Source of the DNA: Paraburkholderia metrosideri
Lineage (GTDB): Bacteria > Pseudomonadota > Gammaproteobacteria > Burkholderiales > Burkholderiaceae
NCBI RefSeq assembly: GCF_904848625.1
Contig: NZ_CAJHCP010000003.1
Location: 310,001 to 374,000, forward strand
Direction of reading: 5' to 3'
DNA: 64,000 nt
Part shown: piece by piece, positions 51,352 through 59,879 of the stretch
How the letters are laid out: each line of letters starts with the position of its first letter
How positions within the stretch are numbered: position 1 is the stretch's first letter
Notes under the pieces: model-generated
What the model saw: the letters and a program-made list of their open reading frames with translations, nothing else
The model's database searches: none
What the model was told of the DNA's origin: nothing
Program-made: the position numbers and the translations under genes

Positions 51352-52112
51352 GCAAGCCCCACCAGGTAGATGCTCAATTCGAAAATCTGCTGTGCGAAGC
51401 CGAGGCAGTCGCCGGTGTAACCGCCAAGGCGTCTGACGAAATAGCGGCCCATGACGAAACGAAGCGCGAGCAGCACCGCGACCGTCGACGCCGCGAAGCG
51501 CCAGTCCGGCGCGCCCACGCCATTCGGCCAGAGCAGCCATGGCAAACCGGACATGGCGGCGCACAGCAACGCAGGTCCGCTCAAACGCTGCGCAACCGGT
51601 TTCGCCTTGCCTTTGGCGCGCACGTAGTCGAGCGTGGCCAGATAACTGATCGCGCAGGTACGGCTCGCCGCATGCGCGGCAATCATCAGACTTGCCGCGC
51701 GCCACGGCGGCAACGCCGCGAGCGTTTGCCACTTCAGCGCGAGCGCGATCACCAGCGCGATGGCCCCAAAAGCACCGATGCGCGAATCATGCATGATTCG
51801 CAACACATCTTCGCGCGTATAGGCGCCACCGAACGCATCGACGCAATCGGCCAGGCCGTCTTCGTGAAACGCGCCTGTCACCAGTAACGACGCGGCCATC
51901 GACAGCAATACCGCAACGCCTGCCGGGAACACGTGCAACGCGGCCAGATACACCAGCGCGCTCAACGCGCCGATCAATACGCCGACGAATGGAAAGTAGC
52001 GCGCGGCCGCATTCAGATAATGCGGCTCGAAGCCGACCCATCGTGGCACCGGCACGCGCGTGAAATAGCCGAGCGCGGTGAAGAAGTAACGTAGTTCCGC
52101 GAGCGGATTCAT
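51336..52112 (-). CDS. cobS: Adenosylcobinamide-GDP ribazoletransferase (cobalamin synthase)
   Basis: This 258-residue membrane enzyme joins the lower ligand to adenosylcobinamide-GDP. It shows ALGYFTRVPVP near residue 15, the catalytic ASLLVTGAFHEDGLADCVDAFGGAYTREDVLRIMHDSRIGAFG near 86-128, and five to six hydrophobic segments. The ATG at 52112 gives MNPLAELRYFFTALGYF. It lies between cobT and cobC in the leftward operon. Confidence 0.95.
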   Translation of the reverse strand: MNPLAELRYFFTALGYFTRVPVPRWVGFEPHYLNAAARYFPFVGVLIGALSALVYLAALHVFPAGVAVLLSMAASLLVTGAFHEDGLADCVDAFGGAYTREDVLRIMHDSRIGAFGAIALVIALALKWQTLAALPPWRAASLMIAAHAASRTCAISYLATLDYVRAKGKAKPVAQRLSGPALLCAAMSGLPWLLWPNGVGAPDWRFAASTVAVLLALRFVMGRYFVRRLGGYTGDCLGFAQQIFELSIYLVGLAWISS

Positions 52113-52158
52113 GAGCGGGACAGAGGCATGATTGGGTGGGTACGCAGAATCGCGGCAC

Positions 52159-53220
52159 TCACGCGTCGCGGTTTGCAACGCCTGCTGAATCGAAGCTCGC
52201 CATGTCATTGATAAAGGCGACCGCTGCGCGCAACAGCGGCACCGCGAGCGCCGCGCCGGTGCCTTCGCCGAGACGCAGGTCGAGCAACAACAGCGGCTGC
52301 CCGCCGAAATGATCGAGCATGCGACGGTGTCCCGCTTCGTTCGACGCATGCGCGAACACGCAGTACTCGCGCACCTTCGGCGCAAGCGCGTCGGCAATCA
52401 GCAACGCCGAAGTCGCGATGAAGCCGTCGACCAGAATCGTCATGCGTGCTTCGGCGGCGGCGAGATACGCACCCGCCATCATCGCGATTTCGAAACCGCC
52501 GAAAGTGGCCAGCACGTCGAGCGGGTTCGTCACGCTGATGTGACGCGCGAGCGCCGCTGCCAGCACGTTGCGCTTTTTCGCGAGACCCGCGTTGTCGAGA
52601 CCGGTGCCGCGACCGACGCAGTCGTCGACCGGCACGTTGCACAAACGGCTCATCAGGCACGCGGCCGCCGAGGTATTCGCGATCCCCATCTCACCGAAGC
52701 CGATCACGTTGGTGCCGAGCGCCGCATGATGCCGCACGCGGGCCGCGCCCGCCTGCATCGCGGCGAGTGCCTGCTCACGCGTCATCGCGGGTTCATGCGC
52801 GAAGTTGCGCGTGCCGCGTGCAATGGGAATGTCGACGAGGCCGTCCGTCGACGGCAGCGGGGTCGCAATGCCCGCGTTGACCACTTCGAGTTCGATTCCC
52901 GCGACCCGGCTCAGCGCATTGATCGCCGCGCCGCCCGCCAGAAAGTTCGCGACCATTTGGGCGGTCACCGCTTGCGGATAAGGACTCACGCCTTCCGCGG
53001 CAATGCCGTGATCGCCGGCGAAAACGATCATCGTGGGGCGCTGCACCACCGGCCGCGTGGTGCGCTGGATCAGCCCCATCTGACGCGCCAGCGCCTCCAG
53101 TCTGCCAAGACTGCCAGGCGGCTTCGTCTTGGTATCGATGATGTGTTGCAACTCGGCGCGCAGCGTTTGATCGAGCGGTTCGACTTCGGGCAAACCGGTC
53201 GGGCGTGGCAAAGAAGTCAT
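52159..53220 (-). CDS. cobT: Nicotinate-nucleotide-dimethylbenzimidazole phosphoribosyltransferase
   Basis: This 353-residue enzyme activates the lower ligand base as alpha-ribazole phosphate. Marks are TKPPGSLGRLEALARQM near 32-48, IVFAGDHGIAAEGVSPYP, NVIGFGEMGIANTSAAA, GRGTGLD and the C-terminal EGTGAALAVPLLRAA containing the catalytic Glu. The ATG at 53220 gives MTSLPRPTGLPEVEPLD; earlier in-frame ATGs have no family sequence. Confidence 0.96.
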   Translation of the reverse strand: MTSLPRPTGLPEVEPLDQTLRAELQHIIDTKTKPPGSLGRLEALARQMGLIQRTTRPVVQRPTMIVFAGDHGIAAEGVSPYPQAVTAQMVANFLAGGAAINALSRVAGIELEVVNAGIATPLPSTDGLVDIPIARGTRNFAHEPAMTREQALAAMQAGAARVRHHAALGTNVIGFGEMGIANTSAAACLMSRLCNVPVDDCVGRGTGLDNAGLAKKRNVLAAALARHISVTNPLDVLATFGGFEIAMMAGAYLAAAEARMTILVDGFIATSALLIADALAPKVREYCVFAHASNEAGHRRMLDHFGGQPLLLLDLRLGEGTGAALAVPLLRAAVAFINDMASFDSAGVANRDA

Positions 53221-53254
53221 AAGCGTCTTCTGGAAAATGTTCTGGATGAAACGG

Positions 53255-54106
53255 TTAATTGGCTGATATGTCATTACCGGCGTTTGATTCATGACGCACA
53301 CGTGTCGCGGGAATCAGCGCTTCGTGTTCGCCGTCGCGAATCAGAATCAACGGATAGCCGAATGCGCGGCTTGTCAGCACGGGGGTGAGTACATCATGCA
53401 CCGGCCCGGCGTACGCGTTGCCCTCGCCATCGAGCAGCAGCGCATGCGTGGCGAAACGGCGCGCGAGATTCAGGTCGTGGCATGAAAACATCAGGGTGCG
53501 GCGTGGTCCGGCCGTCCACGTTGCAAGCGCTTCAAGGCAGTCGATCTGGTGATGCAGATCGAGATGCGACAACGGTTCGTCGAGCAGCAATAACGGCGCG
53601 TGCTGACACAGCGCCGCCGCGAGCGCCACGCGTTGACGCTCGCCGCCCGATAGCGACAGCACGTCGCGCGCAGCGAATGCGGCGAGTCCAAGCAGCTCCA
53701 GCGCGGCATGTGCCGCGTCGCGGTCGGCATCACTTTCCCAACCCCAGCCGTTCAGATGCGGAAAGCGATTCAGCGTCACGATATCGAGCACACTCGCGCT
53801 GAATGCATCGGGCGCGCTTTGCGGCATCAACGCGCGCCGTTGGGCGAGCGGCAGCGGCCGCCAGTCGCGCAAACGCACGCCGTCCAGTTCGACATGTCCC
53901 GCCGAGGGCTGCAACAAGCCCGCGAGCGTCGACAATAAAGTCGTCTTGCCCGCACCGTTCGGACCGGCGATACACCAGATTTCACCGGGATAAAACGTGT
54001 GCGTGAACCTATCGAGCAACGTGCGCGAGCCGGCACGCAGCGTCAAACCTTGCGCGCCAAGTGCGTGTTGCGAAGAAGTCTGAGAGGTGTAAGGGGCTTG
54101 CATCAT
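53255..54106 (-). CDS. btuD: Cobalamin ABC transporter ATP-binding protein (BtuD-like)
   Basis: This 283-residue ATPase has Walker A AGPNGAGKTTLLSTLAGLLQP, Q-loop MPQSAPDAFSASVLDIV, signature LSLSGGERQRVALAAALCQ, Walker B LLLLDEPLSHLDLHHQ and the switch His in FSCHDLNLA. The ATG at 54106 forms an ATGA overlap with the btuC stop and is favoured over an ATG 24 bases upstream. FecCD/BtuCD relatives also carry iron chelates, but the cob neighbours point to corrinoids. Confidence 0.93.
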   Translation of the reverse strand: MMQAPYTSQTSSQHALGAQGLTLRAGSRTLLDRFTHTFYPGEIWCIAGPNGAGKTTLLSTLAGLLQPSAGHVELDGVRLRDWRPLPLAQRRALMPQSAPDAFSASVLDIVTLNRFPHLNGWGWESDADRDAAHAALELLGLAAFAARDVLSLSGGERQRVALAAALCQHAPLLLLDEPLSHLDLHHQIDCLEALATWTAGPRRTLMFSCHDLNLARRFATHALLLDGEGNAYAGPVHDVLTPVLTSRAFGYPLILIRDGEHEALIPATRVRHESNAGNDISAN

Positions 54107-55164
54107 CGACGCCTGCGCAACAGCATCCATAGAAACACCGGTACGCCGATGATCGACGTAATCACGCCAACCGGCAATTGCGCGGGCGCAATCACGGTGC
54201 GCGCGATCAGGTCCGCGCCCATCACCGCGACACCGCCGCCGAGCGCTGCGGCGGGCAACAACATGCGCTGATCATTGCCGAACGCGAGCCGCAACATATG
54301 CGGCACGACGAGGCCGATAAAGCCGATGGTGCCCGCCGTCGTCACCGCCGCCGCCGCCGCGAGCGACGCAACCAGATACACGCGCAAACGCAGCGGCATC
54401 ACGGCGACGCCCAGCGCCTGCGCGGCGGCGTCGCCGCGCAGCAGCACGTTCAGACGCGGCGCGGCCGGCACGATGGCAAGCAATGCGACGACGAGCGCAG
54501 CGAGCGCGGTCCACGGCATCGCACCGCCGTTGAGGTCGCCGGTCAGCCAGAACAGCATCCCGCGCAAGCGGCTGTCGGGTGCGAGATTGAGCAGCAGCGT
54601 AATCAGCGCACCCCACCCGGCGGCGATCACCGCGCCGGTCAGCAACAATCGTGGCGACGTGTCCTGCGGTTCGCCGCGCCACAACTCGCGGCGCGCGAGA
54701 CCGAGCACGAGGAGAATCGACACGAACGCACCAGCGAATGCGCTGGCGTCGACGATCCACCACGCGCAACCGGCAATCATCGCGACGAGTGCGAATGTCG
54801 CCGCGCCGCCCGACACACCCAGCACATACGGCTCGGCCAACGGGTTGCGCAACAGGACCTGCAACAACGCACCGGCCAGCGCGAGCAAAGCGCCACACGC
54901 GAAACCGGCCACCGCGCGCGGCAAACGCAGCGTACGGACAATCTCTGCTGCGAGATCGCCGGAGTCGACCGGCGACGCCGCAAACGTATGCGACGGCATT
55001 AACGCTATCAACACGCGCCCCGGCGCGAGCGACACGCTGCCCAATGCCAGCGACGCCAGCAGCACCGCGAGTGCGACGCACGCGAGCGCGAGCCAGATTG
55101 CGGCCGCGCGCTTCGCGCTCATCGCACGCACGGTGGCGGGCATCGAAGCCGGGTGACGACTCAT
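54103..55164 (-). CDS. btuC: Cobalamin ABC transporter permease (BtuC-like, FecCD family)
   Basis: This 353-residue protein has about ten membrane helices. Family marks are LRLPRAVAGFACGALLALAGALLQVLLRNPLAEPYVLGVSGGA near 76-118 and GTIGFIGLVVPHMLRL, the coupling segment to the ATPase. Its start lies 27 bases after the stop of the receptor remnant, so it is now the first intact gene behind the riboswitch leader. Confidence 0.94.
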   Translation of the reverse strand: MSRHPASMPATVRAMSAKRAAAIWLALACVALAVLLASLALGSVSLAPGRVLIALMPSHTFAASPVDSGDLAAEIVRTLRLPRAVAGFACGALLALAGALLQVLLRNPLAEPYVLGVSGGAATFALVAMIAGCAWWIVDASAFAGAFVSILLVLGLARRELWRGEPQDTSPRLLLTGAVIAAGWGALITLLLNLAPDSRLRGMLFWLTGDLNGGAMPWTALAALVVALLAIVPAAPRLNVLLRGDAAAQALGVAVMPLRLRVYLVASLAAAAAVTTAGTIGFIGLVVPHMLRLAFGNDQRMLLPAAALGGGVAVMGADLIARTVIAPAQLPVGVITSIIGVPVFLWMLLRRRR

Positions 55165-55191
55165 CCGCGTGACCTCAACGGTGCACGTACA

Positions 55192-55815
55192 TTACGGCTG
55201 CCAGGCGGTCGTGACATACGCACCGCGTCGCGACGAGTGATACGAATAGGCCGTTTCATAGTCCTTGTTCAACAGATGCCCGATTTGCGCGGTCACGTAC
55301 CACGCTTTCGTGATGCTGGCGTAGTCGATCAGATTCGAAGAGCGGGTCTGGCATGCGCCCACGCGCCTCACGCCAGGCGCATGCGACGCTGCATGCAGCG
55401 CGTATTGCAACGCGCGTTCGATCGAATGACTGCGCTCCGGTTTGATCGACGGATTGCCGCTATATGGATCGGACAGAGCGTCGAAATCCGGTGCGCGGAA
55501 CGAATCCGACTAGCTTGCGCCAGCCTTCCAGTTTCCGGTGATGCCGAACCATAGCCGAGATAGTAACTGTTCGCCTCGCGGGAATCGCGATACGGGTCGT
55601 GCCGCACGTTCGCCTGAAGCGGGTCGCGCTCTGTCATGCGGACTGACGACCGTCGATATCGAAGCAGCCATTGAAGACACGTTGGCGTTCGACACACCGC
55701 GGTGGTCGACTTCGGAAACGATGAAATGCGTAGCCACCCGGATAGCGTTCAAGGCCGGCTTCCCCGCAGGCCGATACCTGATAAGGCGCCCCGTATTTAA
55801 CATTCTGGCGGGGGA
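55192..55815 (-). pseudogene. btuB: Remnant of a TonB-dependent cobalamin receptor (btuB)
   Basis: Receptor-like sequence is spread over two reverse frames. One frame gives LQANVRHDPYRD...YYLGYG; after a shift at about 55546-55550, where a T appears lost from GGTTTC, the other gives FGITGNWKAGAS, then a TAG stop at 55510-55512, then SDSFRAPDFDALSDPYSGNP and SIERALQYALH. The last part, ASITKAWYVTAQIGHLLNKDYETAYSYHSSRRGAYVTTAWQP, split here only by the writing, is a typical receptor C-terminus. Between these blocks far too few residues remain for the barrel strands, so an internal deletion is inferred, and the plug domain and signal are missing. The riboswitch upstream and btuCD downstream identify it as btuB. 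Confidence 0.85.
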
Positions 55816-56055
55816 CGTCCCTCTCGCTCTGGCCAGTATCCGGAGTGGCGACACACCGGTCCCACCTTCCCACGCGTAACGCGCAGTGGCACACTCACAC
55901 GTTGAATCTTGAATACGCGATCAGGATCGATCTGCATGACGAATGCGGTCACCTGCCGTTGCGGAGCAGCGCAGGTCCACACGTGCCGCTTCACCAGAAT
56001 GTCGCGCGCGGCTGGCGCTTGACTGCGCACTGTTGAAAAGCGCGCGGGCACCAGA
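55816..56055 (-). promoter_or_regulatory. Cobalamin riboswitch (AdoCbl type), possibly partly degenerate
   Basis: Read on the reverse strand, the conserved blocks occur in the right order: GGTGCC (56052-56047), GCTGCTCCGCAACGG (around 55970-55956), GCCACTGCGCG (55890-55880), GTGGGAAGGTGGG (55873-55861) and the B12-box-like CGGATACTGGCCAGAGCGAG (about 55842-55823). A GCGCGTTACGCG hairpin lies between the third and fourth blocks. Departures from typical proteobacterial forms include GCTGCTCCGC for GCTGCCCCCGC and a poor match in the segment normally reading GGTGCRAATCC. It leads into the btuB remnant and btuCD-cobTSC. When bound, such elements lower expression of uptake and synthesis genes. Confidence 0.8.
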
Positions 56056-56276
56056 GTGCGGCAAGTTTAGAAGCGGCCTCGACGTGCGTCAAGAACGGTT
56101 GCTTCATCGCAAACCGTTCTGTTAAATGCAGGTTATTGTCCGACCAGCGAGGTGTTTTTCATCATAAGGTCGCTAAAAGCCTGCACAAAGCGATGTTGTT
56201 ACGTCTCGAAACGAGACAATTGTCGGAACCTGCGATATTCCGCGCTAAAATGCAATGTCTTTAGAGGACGCAGCAC

Positions 56277-56633
56277 ATGCTCACCGAACTCGAATCACTT
56301 TCACAGAATATCGGCAAGCTGATCGCGATCAGCCAACGCCACAATGAAGCGCGACTTGCGCTCGAAGAGCAGCTCGCCCAATCGCGTGCCGAAGCGGAAG
56401 CCACGCGCACGGAACTTGCACAGTTGCGCGAAGAGCGTGACACATTGCAAGCGGAACGCGACGCGCTGTCCGCGAAAATCGACGACGCTCAGGTGCGCCT
56501 GAATGCAATTCTCGAGAAACTGCCGCGGGCCCGCGCAAACAGCGAACCGGATAACCAGCTCGATCTGCTCGAGCCGGCTCAGCACGCTGTCGAAGCGGAG
56601 AGCGACGTTACCCGCCACGGAGAAAATGCATGA
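56277..56633 (+). CDS. ZapB-like coiled-coil protein upstream of zapA
   Basis: This 118-residue protein is almost entirely a predicted coiled coil (about 2-85, heptads of Leu with Glu/Arg/Gln) with an acidic tail. It begins MLTELESLSQNIGKLIAISQRHNEARLALEEQL. Its stop overlaps the zapA start (ATGA), which strongly suggests they work together at the FtsZ ring, in the manner of ZapB. Sequence similarity to E. coli ZapB is not obvious by eye, so the function is inferred from position and shape. Confidence 0.82.
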   Translation: MLTELESLSQNIGKLIAISQRHNEARLALEEQLAQSRAEAEATRTELAQLREERDTLQAERDALSAKIDDAQVRLNAILEKLPRARANSEPDNQLDLLEPAQHAVEAESDVTRHGENA

Positions 56634-56944
56634 CCACCAAGCAGATCGAAGTCTCGATTCTCGACGTGCCCTATCGCCTCGCGTGCTCGCCGGAAACGGA
56701 AGGCGCACTGCTTGAAGCGGTCGCACGCGTCGACGCCGAAATGTCGAAGATCCGCAATAACAGCAACGTGCGCGGCACGGATCGCATTGCCGTCATGGCT
56801 GCGCTGTCGCTGGCATCGGAACTGCTTAGGCTTCAATCGAGCGTTAGACACGGAGAAGCATTTCCTGCAGAGGAAATCCGGCGTACAATGCATCAAATGA
56901 ACGAACAACTGGGTACTGTGATTCAGCAGTACAGCATGCAGTAA
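56630..56944 (+). CDS. zapA: Cell division protein ZapA
   Basis: This 104-residue protein bundles FtsZ filaments. MTTKQIEVSILDVPYRLACSPETEGALLEAVARVDAEM forms the globular head, split here from GTDRIAVMAALSLASELL and the C-terminal coiled coil. Length is typical. It overlaps the coiled-coil gene by four bases and is followed by 6S RNA, a common arrangement in proteobacteria. Confidence 0.95.
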   Translation: MTTKQIEVSILDVPYRLACSPETEGALLEAVARVDAEMSKIRNNSNVRGTDRIAVMAALSLASELLRLQSSVRHGEAFPAEEIRRTMHQMNEQLGTVIQQYSMQ

Positions 56945-57046
56945 GTAACAGTCGGTCCTGAGATCGGCTGCGAATTCAAACGAAGCAGATGAATCAATAT
57001 CAGCAAAAACGTTTGGGTTCTATCGTTTAAGCTTCATCGGTTTAGC

Positions 57047-57224
57047 TTCCCTGCCTGGTTCGCCAAGGTCATATATTCCTTGAACCAATGCCATGTGCAC
57101 GGTTGCGGAAATTTGTAGCACGGGTGTGCGCGTCACTCTGTCTGATGTACCCGAAGTGTTGCTAACTGCGACCAATTCTGAACCCCCGGTTCAGGATGCC
57201 GGCCTAGCGGCTAAGGCGGGGACC
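57047..57224 (+). ncRNA. ssrS: 6S RNA
   Basis: About 178 bases fold end to end. The 5' segment TCCCTGCCT (57048-57056) pairs with AGGCGGGGA near the 3' end (57215-57223) as the closing stem. A second inner pair is GGTTCAAGG-like sequence around CCAAGGTCATATATTCCTTGAACC, and the opposite arm carries CGGTTCAGGATGCCGG. The position just downstream of zapA and upstream of a 5-FCL/EVE-type gene is the classical ssrS site. 6S RNA binds sigma-70 RNA polymerase in stationary phase. End points are inferred from the closing stem. Confidence 0.85.
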
Positions 57225-57233
57225 TTATCTAGA

Positions 57234-57268
57234 ACGGCATCGGACTTCGGTTCGATGCCGTTTTTCTT
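57234..57268 (+). terminator. Terminator of 6S RNA
   Basis: AACGGCATCG pairs with CGATGCCGTT around a GACTTCGGTT loop and is followed by TTTCTTT, ten bases after the closing stem of the 6S RNA. Confidence 0.85.
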
Positions 57269-57354
57269 TGGGCTCCGGTTTTGCGTTCGTGTTGTTTCAT
57301 ACGCACCGTCGAGCTCTTAACGTCAACCACGCTCCATCACGTTCACTTCGATTC

Positions 57355-57813
57355 ATGCGCTACTGGCTAATGAAGTCCGAACCGGACGAAGCAAGCATCG
57401 ACCATCTTGCCAACGCACCGCACCACACGTTACCGTGGACCGGCGTGCGCAACTATCAGGCGCGCAACTTCATGCGCGACATGATGCAGGTCGGCGACGG
57501 CGTGCTGTTCTATCACTCGAGTTGTCCGCAACCCGGCATAGCGGGACTCGCCGAAGTCTCGTCCACCGCCTATCCGGACCCGACCCAGTTCGATAAAAAG
57601 AGCCCTTACTTCGACGCGAAGTCGTCGCAGGAAACGCCGCGCTGGCTGCTCGTCGACGTCGTATTCAAAAAGAAAATTCCGCTGATTCCGCTCGCCACGT
57701 TGCGCGAGCACGAAGAATTGCAAGACATGCGCGTGCTCGCCAAAGGCAACCGTTTGTCGATCACGCCGGTGACCGAAGCCGAGTGGCGCTTCATCACCAA
57801 ACGGCTTGTTTGA
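57355..57813 (+). CDS. EVE-domain protein (thymocyte nuclear protein 1-like)
   Basis: This 152-residue protein is a single EVE domain of the PUA superfamily: MRYWLMKSEPDEASIDHL, TLPWTGVRNYQARNFMRDMMQVGDGVLFYHSSC, and GLAEVSSTAYPDPTQFDKKSPYFD. EVE domains bind modified bases in DNA or RNA; the exact target in bacteria of this group is unknown. The ATG at 57355 is chosen because MRYWLMKSEP is the family start; upstream in-frame residues fall in the 6S terminator. Confidence 0.92.
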   Translation: MRYWLMKSEPDEASIDHLANAPHHTLPWTGVRNYQARNFMRDMMQVGDGVLFYHSSCPQPGIAGLAEVSSTAYPDPTQFDKKSPYFDAKSSQETPRWLLVDVVFKKKIPLIPLATLREHEELQDMRVLAKGNRLSITPVTEAEWRFITKRLV

Positions 57814-57993
57814 CGTCGGTTTAAAGCGGGCCGCGACGACAAAAGCAACGTCATATCAGGGAACCAAGCTCAGGTTACAAGCGCCTAACGGACGCATCAA
57901 CGAATGCATTAACGGATTGGCAAGCACCGTGCCATTCACGGCACACCGTTCGCGCCGATCGTGCATAACCCTGTTCAAGCAAGGAGTCCAGCA

Positions 57994-58725
57994 ATGACAA
58001 AAAACACCGCACGGGCAGTCGCACTTGCTCTCTTCTGCGCCGCGCCCGTCGCGCTCACGCTGACCCCGTCCCTCGCGCATGCGCAAGGCGTGATGCAGGC
58101 GCAACCGGCGGGCGTGCTGTCGCTGAACGCCCAGGCCAGCGCGGAGATCCCGCAGGACGTGGTCGACATCACGTTGTTCTACGAGCAGGAAGCGAGCGAT
58201 CCATCGGAACTCACAGCCACGCTCAATCAGCGTGCTGATTCAGCTTTGCAGAAAGCGCGCGGCGTCAGCGGTGTGACGGCTCGCACAGGTTCATTCTCGA
58301 TTTTCCCCTCCACCGATCGTGACGGGCGCATCTCCACGTGGCGCGGCCGCACGGAAGTCGTACTCGAATCGCACGACTTCGCGGCCGCGTCGAAACTCGC
58401 GGGGCAAATGGCATCGATCATGCAGGTCGGCAACGTGCAGTTCTCACTGTCCCCGGAAGCGCAACGCGCTGCGGAGCAGAAGCTCACCACGGAAGCGATC
58501 AAATCGTTTCGCTCCCAGGCTGAATCGTCGGCCCAGGCTTTTGGTTTCAGCGGTTATTCGATCCGCGAGGTCAGCGTCAATCACGGCGGCGTGATGCCGC
58601 GTCCCATGATGATGATGAGTGCGCGCGCGATGGGGGCCGATGCCAAGAGCGCGGCACCGATACCGCTCGAAGGCGGCACGTCGACTGTGACGGTCAATGT
58701 GTCGGGCTCGGTGCAGATGAAGTAA
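57994..58725 (+). CDS. Periplasmic SIMPL-domain protein (DUF541, YggE-like)
   Basis: This 243-residue protein has a signal peptide (cleavage near AHA-QG, residue 31) and a SIMPL domain starting GVLSLNAQASAEIPQDVVDITLFYEQEA, with the helical RAMSV/QAESSAQAFGFSGYSIREVSV part near 176-206. YggE-type proteins are linked to oxidative-stress protection and proper envelope assembly, but the mechanism is unknown. An AAGGAG ribosome site supports the ATG at 57994. Confidence 0.88.
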   Translation: MTKNTARAVALALFCAAPVALTLTPSLAHAQGVMQAQPAGVLSLNAQASAEIPQDVVDITLFYEQEASDPSELTATLNQRADSALQKARGVSGVTARTGSFSIFPSTDRDGRISTWRGRTEVVLESHDFAAASKLAGQMASIMQVGNVQFSLSPEAQRAAEQKLTTEAIKSFRSQAESSAQAFGFSGYSIREVSVNHGGVMPRPMMMMSARAMGADAKSAAPIPLEGGTSTVTVNVSGSVQMK

Positions 58726-58760
58726 CACGCTTTCGCTTCGCGCCAGATCTCGTCAGTTGA

Positions 58761-58798
58761 AAAGACAAACGCCACGGCATGCCGTGGCGTTTGTCTTT
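58761..58798. terminator. 38-bp perfect palindrome, bidirectional terminator
   Basis: The 38 bases are a perfect inverted repeat (arms AAAGACAAACGCCACGGC and its complement around AT) between the convergent SIMPL gene and lgt. The A/T ends and GC-rich centre fit a two-way terminator for both. Confidence 0.85.
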
Positions 58799-58837
58799 GA
58801 ACATTCGCTACAGCAAAGCCGTAGCGGCAAGCTCCGG

Positions 58838-59743
58838 TCAGCTAACGCTAACCGCTTGCGCCGTTAGACGGCGCGCACGGCGATACGACCACACGAGCAG
58901 GCCGATGCCGACGAGAATCATGGGCAGCGACAGCCATTGGCCCATGGAGAGGCCCATGGCCAGCAAGCCGAGGAAGTCATCCGGCTCACGCGCGAATTCA
59001 ACCGTGAAGCGTGCGAGACCGTAGCCGATCAGAAACACCGCGGAAATGGCGCCCATGGGCTTCGGTTTGCGCGAAAAGAAAATCAGCACGAAGAACAACG
59101 CAATGCCTTCCAGCGCAATCTCATACAACTCCGACGGATGTCGCGGCAGCATGTGGTATTGCGCAAACACCTCGTTCAGATGCCATTGCGCAGCCAGTTG
59201 CGGATGCGCGGAAAGCCACGCAGCGTCGTCGGGCGCGGCGCCTGGAAACAGCATGGCCCACGGCGCGGACGGATCGGTCACACGCCCCCACAACTCACCG
59301 TTGATGAAGTTGCCGAGACGTCCTGCGGCGAGCCCCGTTGGCACCATGGGGGCGACGAAGTCGGTGACTTGCAGCCACGAACGCTTGCGCTGATAGGCGA
59401 ACAGCACCATCGCAAGCGTCACGCCGAGGAAGCCGCCGTGAAACGACATGCCGCCCTGCCACACCTTGAAGATGTCCAGCGGATGCGCGAAATAAAAGCT
59501 CGCTTTATAGAACAGTACATAGCCGAGCCGCCCCCCGAGAATGGTGCCAAGCACGCCGTAAAACAGCATGTCGTCGATATCTTTCGCGGTCCAGCCTTGC
59601 GCGGCCACGTACGGCAAGCGCAGCCGCAGCCGGCCGACGACGATCGCCGCGATAAACGCGACGAGATACATCAGTCCATACCAGCGCACTGCGAGCGGCC
59701 CCAGATGAATGGCAATGGGGTCGAAATTCGGATGAATGAGCAT
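58838..59743 (-). CDS. lgt: Prolipoprotein diacylglyceryl transferase
   Basis: This 301-residue inner-membrane enzyme attaches diacylglycerol to the lipobox cysteine of prelipoproteins. It has seven membrane segments. Marks are [14 protein letters not shown] near the start, [21 protein letters not shown] with the essential His, and the signature [24 protein letters not shown]. It serves lipoproteins such as those encoded at 28.6 and 30.7 kb. Confidence 0.97.
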   Translation of the reverse strand: MLIHPNFDPIAIHLGPLAVRWYGLMYLVAFIAAIVVGRLRLRLPYVAAQGWTAKDIDDMLFYGVLGTILGGRLGYVLFYKASFYFAHPLDIFKVWQGGMSFHGGFLGVTLAMVLFAYQRKRSWLQVTDFVAPMVPTGLAAGRLGNFINGELWGRVTDPSAPWAMLFPGAAPDDAAWLSAHPQLAAQWHLNEVFAQYHMLPRHPSELYEIALEGIALFFVLIFFSRKPKPMGAISAVFLIGYGLARFTVEFAREPDDFLGLLAMGLSMGQWLSLPMILVGIGLLVWSYRRARRLTAQAVSVS

Positions 59744-59879
59744 CGTGTTGTTATGGGCAGTTCAGGTTCAGAAGCGGGGTAACGTAATTTATTCGACAGC
59801 GGATAACGGGCACCGGATCGCGCAGCATTCAGCGCCTGCATTGGACGGCCCGGCCCGCGATACGTTCGCGGCAGCGCCG

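Noticed and set aside
56092..56122. Hairpin AGAACGGTT...AACCGTTCT as a terminator
   Set aside because: No T-run follows on either strand, so it was not called. It may belong to the leader or promoter region of the cobalamin operon.
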